Positions 9,222 through 16,028 of a DNA stretch of 64,000 nt are shown here, piece after piece (positions within the stretch are counted from its first letter, which is position 1; the number at the start of each line of letters is the position of its first letter). The notes under the pieces are model-generated. The model ran no database searches. It was not told where the DNA came from and worked only from the letters and a program-made list of their open reading frames with translations. The position numbers were made by a program, and so were the translations under genes. Source of the stretch: Flavobacterium cheniae. Its GTDB lineage: Bacteria > Bacteroidota > Bacteroidia > Flavobacteriales > Flavobacteriaceae. The stretch spans positions 496,001-560,000 of the forward strand of contig NZ_SNZC01000002.1 of NCBI RefSeq assembly GCF_004363695.1, given 5' to 3'.

Positions 9222-9350
9222 ATGGATATACAACAAATCTTAGTTTACCTTTCTTTAGCTATTGCCGTAGGTTTTTTGGTAAAGAAATTCTTTTGGAAAA
9301 AACGCCCAAAGAAATCAAAACCTTGCGGTGATGATTGTGCTTGTCATTAA
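9222..9350 (+). CDS. FeoB-associated Cys-rich membrane protein (42 aa)
   Basis: A short reading frame that is easy to overlook encodes 42 residues: an N-terminal transmembrane helix (about residues 4-23, LVYLSLAIAVGFLVKKFFW), a basic stretch WKKRPKKSK, and a C-terminal Cys cluster KPCGDDCACH. That layout of one helix, a basic linker and CxxxCxC-type Cys is the hallmark of the small FeoB-associated proteins found beside Feo systems. It may help pass Fe(II) or stabilise FeoB. Its stop codon overlaps the stop of the convergent ZIP gene by 3 bases. The location near feoAB but behind two other genes is consistent with a shared iron function. Confidence 0.8.
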   Translation: MDIQQILVYLSLAIAVGFLVKKFFWKKRPKKSKPCGDDCACH

Positions 9351-10165
9351 CCCAAAGCCACGTCTAAAATCATCATGACAATAAATCCGCCGATAAAACC
9401 TAAAGTGGCAATATCGGTATTTTTATCTTGTTGGGTTTCTGGAATTACTTCTTCAACGACAACAAATATCATAGCTCCAGCAGCAAAAGCCAATGCGTAA
9501 GGTAATATTGGGGTGAAAAAAGTAACCGCAACAGCACCAATTACTCCAAAAATAGGTTCTACAATGGCTGACGATTGTCCGTACATGAAACTTTTTGTTC
9601 TGCTCATTCCCATTCTTCGTAACGGCATAGAAACGGCAATTCCTTCAGGAAAATTTTGAATTCCAATTCCAATCGCCAAAGTAACGGCGCCTGCAATTGA
9701 AGCTTCTGGAATTCCAGCTGCAACACCACCAAACAAAACACCAACCGCTAATCCTTCAGGAATATTGTGCAACGTGATGGCTAAAACCAAAAGAGTGGTT
9801 CTTTGCCATGGCGATTTTATTCCCTCTGTTTCTTTGAAATTAATGTGCATGTGTGGCAACACTTTATCTAATCCGAAAATAAATAAAGCTCCTAAAGCGA
9901 ATCCAACTGCAGCCGGAATTACTTTAATAAATCCATCTCCTTCACTCATTTCGATAGCGGGCGCTAACAAACTCCAAAAACTTGCCGCAACCATTACACC
10001 ACCTGTAAAACCAAGCATTCCGTCTAAAACTACTCGATTCATCGTCTTAAAAAAGAACACAAACGAAGCACCGAATGCTGTTAATCCCCACGTAAATGTG
10101 GTAGCTAAAAAAGCAGCCAAAATCGGGTCGATACTTTCAAAAAAATGAATAATTGAATCAAACAT
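9347..10165 (-). CDS. ZIP family divalent metal transporter
   Basis: The 272-residue polytopic membrane protein carries both ZIP metal-site motifs: HNIPEG (residues 133-138, helix IV) and QNFPEG (170-175, helix V), plus a helix-IV/V region rich in Gly and Ala. Between them and the N-terminal helices lies a His-containing loop (LPHMHINFKE), a likely cytoplasmic metal-binding loop. ZIP proteins of the ZupT/GufA type import Zn, Fe or Mn into the cytoplasm. It is encoded 2 bases after the DtxR/MntR repressor gene and so shares its transcript, which favours Mn or Fe over Zn as the physiological substrate. The assignment of metal is inference. Confidence 0.92.
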   Translation of the reverse strand: MFDSIIHFFESIDPILAAFLATTFTWGLTAFGASFVFFFKTMNRVVLDGMLGFTGGVMVAASFWSLLAPAIEMSEGDGFIKVIPAAVGFALGALFIFGLDKVLPHMHINFKETEGIKSPWQRTTLLVLAITLHNIPEGLAVGVLFGGVAAGIPEASIAGAVTLAIGIGIQNFPEGIAVSMPLRRMGMSRTKSFMYGQSSAIVEPIFGVIGAVAVTFFTPILPYALAFAAGAMIFVVVEEVIPETQQDKNTDIATLGFIGGFIVMMILDVALG

Positions 10166-10167
10166 AA

Positions 10168-10815
10168 TTATTGTACGTATAAGTTATTAGCAATTTTATT
10201 CGAAATCGTTAATCTTTTTCCATCAATTTCAACCGTTAACGTGTCATCAAAATCTTCTTTGTCGATTACTTTAACAACTGAACCTAAAGCTATTTTTTGC
10301 TTGTCTAAATATTTTAAAAAATCGGTAGACGAATCTTTCACGCCAACACAATGAAATGCAGCATTAATTTCGACTTCCGATAAAAGTTGTTTCTCAATTT
10401 TTTTAATCACACCTTTTGCATCTGGAATGGGATCACCGTGTGGATCAGCTACTGGAAAACCAAGAAAAGCATCCAATTTATTAATCAATTGTTCGGATTT
10501 AATGTGTTCTAATTCTTCTGCAATTTCGTGCACTTCATCCCAAGAAAAACCTAATTTATCTACCAAAAAAACTTCCCACAAACGGTGCTTTCTAACAATC
10601 ATTTTTGCCGAATGAAAACCTTTTTCAGTTAAGGTAACGCCTTGATATTTCTGGTAACTTACCAAATCTTTATCCGAAAGTTTTTTCATCATATCGGTAA
10701 CCGATGACGCTTTGGTATCAAGCATTCCCGCAATAGCGTTCGTATTGACACCTTTTGGAGAAACCAACGATAAATGATAAATAACTTTAATATAATTTTC
10801 TTCAGAAATGGTCAT
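10168..10815 (-). CDS. DtxR/MntR family metal-dependent transcriptional repressor
   Basis: The 215-residue protein has an N-terminal winged helix (MTISEENYIKVIYHL, then TKASSVTDMMKKL as recognition helix), a dimerisation and metal-binding domain (RKHRLWEVFLVDKLG, EVHEIAEELEHIKSE, DPHGDPIP) and a C-terminal FeoA/SH3-like domain (about residues 155-215), the three-domain layout of DtxR/IdeR. At the position of the IdeR metal ligand Cys102 it has Glu, as in MntR, while the following Glu-His pair is kept. The N-terminal MntR ligand Asp8 and Glu11 positions read Asn and Lys. It probably represses metal uptake when Mn(II) or Fe(II) is plentiful. The start is the ATG at 10815; the frame also runs up to a TTG at 10821. 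It is divergent to a TonB receptor. Confidence 0.9.
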   Translation of the reverse strand: MTISEENYIKVIYHLSLVSPKGVNTNAIAGMLDTKASSVTDMMKKLSDKDLVSYQKYQGVTLTEKGFHSAKMIVRKHRLWEVFLVDKLGFSWDEVHEIAEELEHIKSEQLINKLDAFLGFPVADPHGDPIPDAKGVIKKIEKQLLSEVEINAAFHCVGVKDSSTDFLKYLDKQKIALGSVVKVIDKEDFDDTLTVEIDGKRLTISNKIANNLYVQ

Positions 10816-10827
10816 AATCAATTCATT

Positions 10828-10882
10828 TTGACAAATATATAAAGTTTTTTTAGTTTTGTAAATGTTTTATTTTTAGTTTTGT
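10828..10882 (+). promoter_or_regulatory. Tandem promoters/direct repeats before the second TonB receptor
   Basis: The 13-mer TTTTTAGTTTTGT occurs at 10847-10859 and again at 10870-10882, 23 bases apart. Each copy contains the -7 element TAGTTTTG. The first has a -33 TTG at 10828-10830 with a 20-base spacer. The second has TTG at 10856-10858 with only 15. The segment TTTAGTTTTGTCTAAA (10872-10887) also contains the inverted pair TTTAG-N6-CTAAA, a possible DtxR/MntR-type operator over the second -7 element. Confidence 0.5.
10832..10839 (-). promoter_or_regulatory. -7 element for the dtxR-zip operon
   Basis: On the minus strand this reads TATATTTG, an exact TAnnTTTG match, about 17 bases before the ATG at 10815. 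No TTG at the -33 position was evident. It lies next to and back to back with the promoters of the TonB receptor. Confidence 0.45.
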
Positions 10883-10899
10883 CTAAATTTAATTTTATA

Positions 10900-13095
10900 A
10901 TGTCTAAAATATTTATTTATACTGCTCTATTTTTATCTGCCTTTACCTTTTCACAAAACACTATAAAAGGAAAAGTAACCGCTAATAATGAAGTTTTAGC
11001 TTATGCCAATATCTATATAAAAGAGCTAAACAAAGGAGTTGAAACAAATGAAAAAGGTTTATATGAATTCGAAAATATTCCTAACGGTTCTTATACAATT
11101 ACCGCTTCATACATTGGGTTTAAATCCGAAAAGAAAAAAATTACACTTGAAAACAATTCTGATTTAACAATCAATTTCACCTTACAAGAAGATTCAAACA
11201 CATTAGACGATGTAGTAATTTCCGGAACACTAAAACCCGTTTCAAGAATGGAAACACCCGTTCCTGTAGAAGTGTATACAACAGCCTTTTTAAAGAAAAA
11301 CCCAACCTCCAATATTTTTGAAGCATTGCAAAATGTAAATGGTGTTCGACCTCAACTAAATTGCAACATTTGCAACACTGGCGACATTCATATTAATGGA
11401 TTAGAAGGTCCGTACACCATGGTTACGATTGACGGAATGCCAATTGTAAGCGCACTTTCAACCGTTTATGGTTTATCAGGAATTCCGAATTCGTTGATTG
11501 ACAGAGTTGAAGTAGTAAAAGGTCCAGCATCAAGTTTGTACGGAAGTGAAGCCGTTGGCGGATTAATTAACATCATTACCAAAAAACCAACAACTGCTCC
11601 ATTATTTTCTGCCGATATTTTTTCGACTTCTTGGCTAGAAACCAATGTGGATTTAGGATTTAAAAGTAACATTGGTAAAAAAGTAACCACATTAGTGGGA
11701 ATCAATTATTACAATTACAACCAACCTATCGATAATAACAACGATAATTTTACCGATGTAACCTTGCAAGAACGCATTTCCATCTTCAACAAATGGAACT
11801 TTGAGCGAAAAAACAATAAAGAATTCACCATCGCTGGACGTGTTTTTTATGAAGATCGTTGGGGTGGCGAAATGCAATGGAATAAATCGTATCGCGGTGG
11901 TTCGGAAGTGTATGGTGAAAGCATTTATACCAAACGTGTGGAGCTTTTAAGTAAATATCAATTACCCACAACTGAAGATATGTATTTGTCTCTATCAGTA
12001 ACCGCTCACGATCAAAATTCGGTGTATGGAAATACGATTTACTTGGCGAATCAAAAAATTGCTTTTGGACAATATACTTGGGATAAAAAGCTAGAAAATC
12101 ACAATTTGTTATTGGGAGCTGCTTTTCGTTATCAATATTACAACGACAACACACCAGCGACAGTTTCGGCAGAACAAACAAAAATCTATAGTGTTTTTCT
12201 TCAAGATGAAATAAAATTGGCTGAAAAACATCATCTTTTATTAGGTGCTCGATACGATTACAACAACAATCACGGTAATATTTTCACCCCGAGAATTGCC
12301 TACAAATGGAATCCAACAGAAAATGATGTATTCCGAATTAATGCAGGAACTGGATTTCGAATCGTGAATTTATTTACCGAAGATCACGCTGCTTTAACAG
12401 GTTCAAGAGATGTAGTAATTACCGAAGATTTAAAACCTGAAACTTCGTACAACATCAATTTGAATTATTTGAAGAAAATCAGATTTGAAAACGGTGTTTT
12501 TTTAGGATTTGAAACTTCGGCTTGGTACACCTATTTTAACAACCAAATTATTCCAGATTACGACACAAATCCAAACCAAATTATTTATTCCAACTTAAAC
12601 GGATATGCACAAACATTAGGAATAAGTGGTAATATCGATTTGGTTACACCTTTCGGATTAAAAGCAATTGTTGGTTTTACGATTATGGAACCTAAAAATG
12701 TGCAAAACGGAGTGATTTCAACACCTGTTTTAACGGAAAAATACAGCACTAATTGGGCAATAACGTACGATATTCCAAAATGGTTTCTATCCATCGATTA
12801 CACTGGGAATTTATATGGACCAATGCGATTGCCAATTTTAGGTGATTTAGACCCAAGGCCTGAGTACTCTCCTATTTGGAGTTTGCAAAACATACAATTT
12901 ACTTATAAAAAATTTCGTAGTTTTGAACTTTATGGTGGTGTGAAAAATATTTTGAATTGGACGCCAAATAAAGGAACTCCATATTTAATAGCTGGAGCAG
13001 AAGATCCTTTTGGTGAAAATTTTGACGCAACTTATATGTATGCACCCAACCAAGGAATTAGAGGCTTTTTAGGAATTCGATATACTATTTTTTAA
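10900..13095 (+). CDS. TonB-dependent receptor with N-terminal carboxypeptidase-regulatory-like domain
   Basis: The 731-residue receptor starts at the ATG at 10900 with a signal peptide (MSKIFIYTALFLSAFTFSQ). Residues about 21-97 form the CarboxypepD_reg-like Ig domain common in Bacteroidota receptors (GKVTANNEVLAYANIYIKE, IPNGSYTITASYIGF). Then come the plug (DGMPIV, VVKGPASSLYGSEAVGGLINI) and a barrel ending in LGIRYTIF. The plug has an unusual Cys pair, LNCNICNTG (Cys155, Cys158), which could be a disulfide or metal site. Divergence from a DtxR/MntR repressor points to uptake of a Mn or Fe complex, or a cofactor needed when metals are scarce. The stop overlaps the start of a lycopene cyclase gene. 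Confidence 0.88.
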   Translation: MSKIFIYTALFLSAFTFSQNTIKGKVTANNEVLAYANIYIKELNKGVETNEKGLYEFENIPNGSYTITASYIGFKSEKKKITLENNSDLTINFTLQEDSNTLDDVVISGTLKPVSRMETPVPVEVYTTAFLKKNPTSNIFEALQNVNGVRPQLNCNICNTGDIHINGLEGPYTMVTIDGMPIVSALSTVYGLSGIPNSLIDRVEVVKGPASSLYGSEAVGGLINIITKKPTTAPLFSADIFSTSWLETNVDLGFKSNIGKKVTTLVGINYYNYNQPIDNNNDNFTDVTLQERISIFNKWNFERKNNKEFTIAGRVFYEDRWGGEMQWNKSYRGGSEVYGESIYTKRVELLSKYQLPTTEDMYLSLSVTAHDQNSVYGNTIYLANQKIAFGQYTWDKKLENHNLLLGAAFRYQYYNDNTPATVSAEQTKIYSVFLQDEIKLAEKHHLLLGARYDYNNNHGNIFTPRIAYKWNPTENDVFRINAGTGFRIVNLFTEDHAALTGSRDVVITEDLKPETSYNINLNYLKKIRFENGVFLGFETSAWYTYFNNQIIPDYDTNPNQIIYSNLNGYAQTLGISGNIDLVTPFGLKAIVGFTIMEPKNVQNGVISTPVLTEKYSTNWAITYDIPKWFLSIDYTGNLYGPMRLPILGDLDPRPEYSPIWSLQNIQFTYKKFRSFELYGGVKNILNWTPNKGTPYLIAGAEDPFGENFDATYMYAPNQGIRGFLGIRYTIF

Positions 13096-14234
13096 TGCAA
13101 CATTATCATTACATTTTCACAGGTTCAGGATTATCGACTTTGATGACCGTTTATGAAATGCTTTTATCTGGAAAATTTAAAGATAAATCCATTTTACTAA
13201 TTGATGAGAATACTAAAAAAGCAAACGATAGAACTTGGTGCCTTTGGGACGAACATAATTTATTTGATGAAATCGTCTCAAAAAAATGGAATCAAGCCAT
13301 TTTTGCGAATGAAAAATTTAATCGGGTTTTAGAACTAACGCCTTATCAATACAAGAAAATCAATGGTTTGGATTTTTATGAATTGATTTTCAAGAAGATT
13401 TCCGAACATAAAAACATCCATTTTCTAAATCAAAAAGTAGTTGATTTTACAGAATTAGGAAATCATTGCGTTGTAAAAACCAAAGAAGAAACTTTTACTT
13501 GTAACAAAATTTTTAATTCAATTTACAATCCTGAAATTGTTACTGCGCAAAATAAATTTCCTTTGATACAGCAACATTTTGTAGGTTGGTTTTTCAAAAG
13601 TAAAGAAGCTGTTTTTACTCCAAATTGTGCCACTTTCATGGATTTTTCGGTGGAACAAAAAGGCAATACGCGTTTTATGTATGTTTTACCAACATCAGAA
13701 AATGAAGCGTTGTTAGAATACACGTTGTTTTCAAAAGACTTACTTTCAAAAGAGGAATACGAATCTGAAATCCAGAAATACATTGAAAATTTAGGTATAA
13801 CGGAATACGAAATCATCGAAAAAGAACAAGGCAATATTCCGATGACGTGCTATCCTTTCTGGAAACACAACACTAAAAACATCATTAATATTGGTTCGGC
13901 TGGCGGTTGGACAAAAGCTAGCACAGGATATACTTTTAAAAACGCATCCAAAAAATCGAAAGCTTTAGTCCAATTTCTAAAATCAGAATCCGACTTCACG
14001 AAATTTCATAAGAAAGATAAATTTTGGTTCTATGATTTGTTGTTGCTGGATATTTTAAGTTCTAAAAACGAATTAGGTTCTAAAATATTTTCATCGATGT
14101 TTAGAAGTGGAAATTCAACTGTGATTTTTAAATTTTTAGATGAAGAAACTTCAATATGGGAAGATTTACAAGTCATTTGGAAATGCCCAAAAATGATGTT
14201 TGTGAAAGCGCTTTTTGGTAGAATTTTCAAATAA
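13095..14234 (+). CDS. Lycopene cyclase family protein (CrtY-type)
   Basis: The 379-residue flavoprotein resembles CrtY/CrtL lycopene beta-cyclases: an N-terminal dinucleotide-binding segment (YIFTGSGLSTLM), the family signature NDRTWCLW at about residues 42-49, and a C-terminal GSAGGWTKASTGYTF segment. CrtY closes the beta-ionone rings on lycopene to give beta-carotene, precursor of the zeaxanthin pigments of yellow flavobacteria. It starts at an ATG that overlaps the TonB receptor stop (TAATG), so it is translated by coupling. No other crt gene is in the window. An alternative role as a related FAD-dependent enzyme outside carotenoid synthesis cannot be ruled out. Confidence 0.85.
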   Translation: MQHYHYIFTGSGLSTLMTVYEMLLSGKFKDKSILLIDENTKKANDRTWCLWDEHNLFDEIVSKKWNQAIFANEKFNRVLELTPYQYKKINGLDFYELIFKKISEHKNIHFLNQKVVDFTELGNHCVVKTKEETFTCNKIFNSIYNPEIVTAQNKFPLIQQHFVGWFFKSKEAVFTPNCATFMDFSVEQKGNTRFMYVLPTSENEALLEYTLFSKDLLSKEEYESEIQKYIENLGITEYEIIEKEQGNIPMTCYPFWKHNTKNIINIGSAGGWTKASTGYTFKNASKKSKALVQFLKSESDFTKFHKKDKFWFYDLLLLDILSSKNELGSKIFSSMFRSGNSTVIFKFLDEETSIWEDLQVIWKCPKMMFVKALFGRIFK

Positions 14235-14299
14235 GAGTAAACTATCAAATCATAACAAATCTTTATGAATTGGTTTTCTGTAACAAGCAAAAAACTTTG

Positions 14300-14307
14300 T
14301 AACTTTG
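14300..14307 (+). promoter_or_regulatory. -7 element for the bacilliredoxin gene
   Basis: TAACTTTG is an exact TAnnTTTG match about 30 bases before the ATG at 14337. A -33 TTG at normal spacing was not seen. Confidence 0.5.
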
Positions 14308-14336
14308 CAACTCGTTAACTTATAACAATACAAATT

Positions 14337-14747
14337 ATGTATCCAGAAGAAATGGTAAAACCAATGCGTGCTGAATTAACAGAAGCTGGTTTTCAAGAAT
14401 TATATAGCGCTGAAGCAGTAGAAAATGCTTTAAAAAACGAAGGAACTACGTTAGTAGTAATCAACTCTGTTTGTGGTTGTGCAGCAAGAAATGCACGTCC
14501 AGGAGCAAAAATGAGTTTAGATGGTGCTAAAAAACCTTCACAATTAGTAACTGTTTTTGCAGGAGTTGATAAAGAAGCTGTAGATGCAGCGCGTCAACAC
14601 ATGTTCCCTTTTCCTCCATCATCCCCATGTATGGCTTTATTTAAAGATGGTGAACTAGTTCACATGCTAGAACGTCATCATATCGAAGGTCGCCCAGCAG
14701 AATTAATTGCTGAAAATTTAAAAGACGCTTACAACGAATTTTGCTAA
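14337..14747 (+). CDS. Bacilliredoxin BrxA/BrxB family protein
   Basis: The 136-residue thioredoxin-fold protein carries the CGC motif of the YphP/YqiW family (Cys46-Gly-Cys48 in [14 protein letters not shown]) and a terminal Cys136. It also has the conserved [18 protein letters not shown] segment. In Firmicutes these enzymes remove bacillithiol from oxidised protein thiols; Bacteroidota also make bacillithiol. The gene has its own -7 element and follows the lycopene cyclase, so the pair may serve oxidative-stress defence. It is close to full family length. Confidence 0.92.
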   Translation: MYPEEMVKPMRAELTEAGFQELYSAEAVENALKNEGTTLVVINSVCGCAARNARPGAKMSLDGAKKPSQLVTVFAGVDKEAVDAARQHMFPFPPSSPCMALFKDGELVHMLERHHIEGRPAELIAENLKDAYNEFC

Positions 14748-14761
14748 TAATTTTTTTTGGC

Positions 14762-14787
14762 GCAACCTTTTTATGAATTTCGAATCT
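14762..14787 (+). promoter_or_regulatory. Possible ECF-sigma-type promoter before a Cys-rich lipoprotein
   Basis: GCAACC (14762-14767) followed by CGAATCT (14781-14787) resembles the AAC / CG-TC pattern of ECF sigma promoters, although the spacer of 13 bases is on the short side. No TAnnTTTG element was found here. This is a tentative call. Confidence 0.25.
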
Positions 14788-14802
14788 TATTAAAAAAAGA
14801 TT

Positions 14803-15189
14803 ATGAAAATTATAGTTCGAATTTTGCTTTTGTCAATTTTATTGCAAAGTTTTCAATGTGATGAAAATGAGTCAAATGTTTCGGAAATTACACCTGAACA
14901 ATTGATTGAAAAAAAACAAGAGATTCTTGATTATATTAACAGTTTTTCGTGTACCAGCACATCAAATTGTAATTACATCGCTTTTGGTGCTAAGCCTTGT
15001 GGTGGACCTAGAGAATTTTTGGTTTTTCCAAATACAGTAAATCAAACTACATTAGAAAACTTAGTCAATGAATATTATGAAATGGATCGTCAATACAATA
15101 TACAAACAGGAGCAGTTTCTGATTGTATGGTAGTAAGTCCTCCAAATAATATTGATTGTGTAAACGGCGACTGCACAATTGTAGACTAA
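14803..15189 (+). CDS. Putative Cys-rich lipoprotein, unknown function
   Basis: The family is not named here. The 128-residue product has a hydrophobic N-terminus with a lipobox-like end (LLQSFQC, Cys19 followed by Asp and Glu, as in surface-exposed flavobacterial lipoproteins) and then six further Cys residues, including NSFSC, TSNC, GAKPCGGPREF and CVNGDC, which could form three disulfides. The motif (A/G)-x-K-x-CGGP followed by hydrophobic residues appears in small envelope proteins of several bacteria. A terminator follows at 15223. It is preceded by a possible ECF-type promoter, so it may belong to an envelope-stress or other specialised regulon. Confidence 0.7.
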   Translation: MKIIVRILLLSILLQSFQCDENESNVSEITPEQLIEKKQEILDYINSFSCTSTSNCNYIAFGAKPCGGPREFLVFPNTVNQTTLENLVNEYYEMDRQYNIQTGAVSDCMVVSPPNNIDCVNGDCTIVD

Positions 15190-15222
15190 AAATACAAGCA
15201 TTATACTATGCTGGCATACAAT

Positions 15223-15254
15223 AAAATCCACTAAAAAATTGGTGGATTTTTATT
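15223..15254 (+). terminator. Terminator after the Cys-rich lipoprotein
   Basis: A 9-bp stem AAAATCCAC / GTGGATTTT (15223-15231 with 15242-15250), 10-base loop, then a T-rich tail. It overlaps the -33 region of the next gene. Confidence 0.8.
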
Positions 15255-15270
15255 TTATAGCTTACTTTTG
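15239..15270 (+). promoter_or_regulatory. Promoter of the acyltransferase-desaturase operon
   Basis: TTG (15239-15241), a 21-base spacer and TACTTTTG (15263-15270). It predicts initiation near 15277, which rules out the in-frame TTG at 15268 and supports the ATG at 15289. Confidence 0.6.
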
Positions 15271-15288
15271 CCCAAATTGGTTTTTTAC

Positions 15289-16023
15289 ATGGAAAAAATT
15301 CTTTCATACCCACTTTCAATATTATACACGTTAGTTTTTTTTATTTGGTTGTTAATTTTTCATCCGATTCAATGGGTTTGTTTTAATCTTTTTGGATACA
15401 ATGCACACCGCCTTAGTGTTGCATATTTAAACCTTTGCTTAGTTAGAACTGCGCATTTACTTGGCACCACTTATCATATTAAAGGGATGGAAAATGTTCC
15501 TGAAAACAAGCCTTTAATCATTGTTGCCAATCACCAAAGTTTACACGATATCACTACCATTATTTGGTTTTTGCGAAAAGTACATCCTAAATTTATAAGT
15601 AAAATTGAACTTGGAAAAGGAATTCCGAGTGTTTCTTATAATTTACGCCATGGTGGTTCGGCTTTAATTGACCGAAAAGATCCAAAACAAGCGTTACCTG
15701 AAATTAAAAAAGTAGCAGAATTAGTAAATAACAATAATTACTCGGTTGTAATATTTCCAGAAGGTACACGAAGCAAAACCGGAACACCTAAACCTTTCGC
15801 CGTGAATGGATTAAAAATGTTATACAAGTTTGCTCCAGATGCTTATTTCTTGCCAATAACCATAAATAATTCATGGAAAATGACTAAATTTGGTACTTTC
15901 CCTCTCGGATTAGGAACTCGTTTAGAATTTACCATTCATAAACCAATGAAAATTTCAGAACATCCGTTTGAAGAAATTTTTGAAAAAACCGAAACTATAA
16001 TTACAAAACATATTAAAATATAA
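15289..16023 (+). CDS. 1-acyl-sn-glycerol-3-phosphate acyltransferase (PlsC family)
   Basis: The 244-residue membrane-bound acyltransferase has an N-terminal hydrophobic hairpin, the catalytic HX4D motif (ANHQSLHDI), and the substrate-binding FPEGTRS motif. It converts lysophosphatidate to phosphatidate in phospholipid synthesis on the cytoplasmic membrane. A desaturase gene begins 5 bases after its stop, so the pair probably tunes membrane composition. The ATG at 15289 was chosen because an upstream in-frame TTG lies inside the promoter. Confidence 0.92.
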   Translation: MEKILSYPLSILYTLVFFIWLLIFHPIQWVCFNLFGYNAHRLSVAYLNLCLVRTAHLLGTTYHIKGMENVPENKPLIIVANHQSLHDITTIIWFLRKVHPKFISKIELGKGIPSVSYNLRHGGSALIDRKDPKQALPEIKKVAELVNNNNYSVVIFPEGTRSKTGTPKPFAVNGLKMLYKFAPDAYFLPITINNSWKMTKFGTFPLGLGTRLEFTIHKPMKISEHPFEEIFEKTETIITKHIKI

Positions 16024-16028
16024 CCCCC

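Noticed and set aside
10879-10899. TTG start for the second TonB receptor
   Set aside because: It overlaps a -7 element and adds residues before the signal peptide that starts at 10900.
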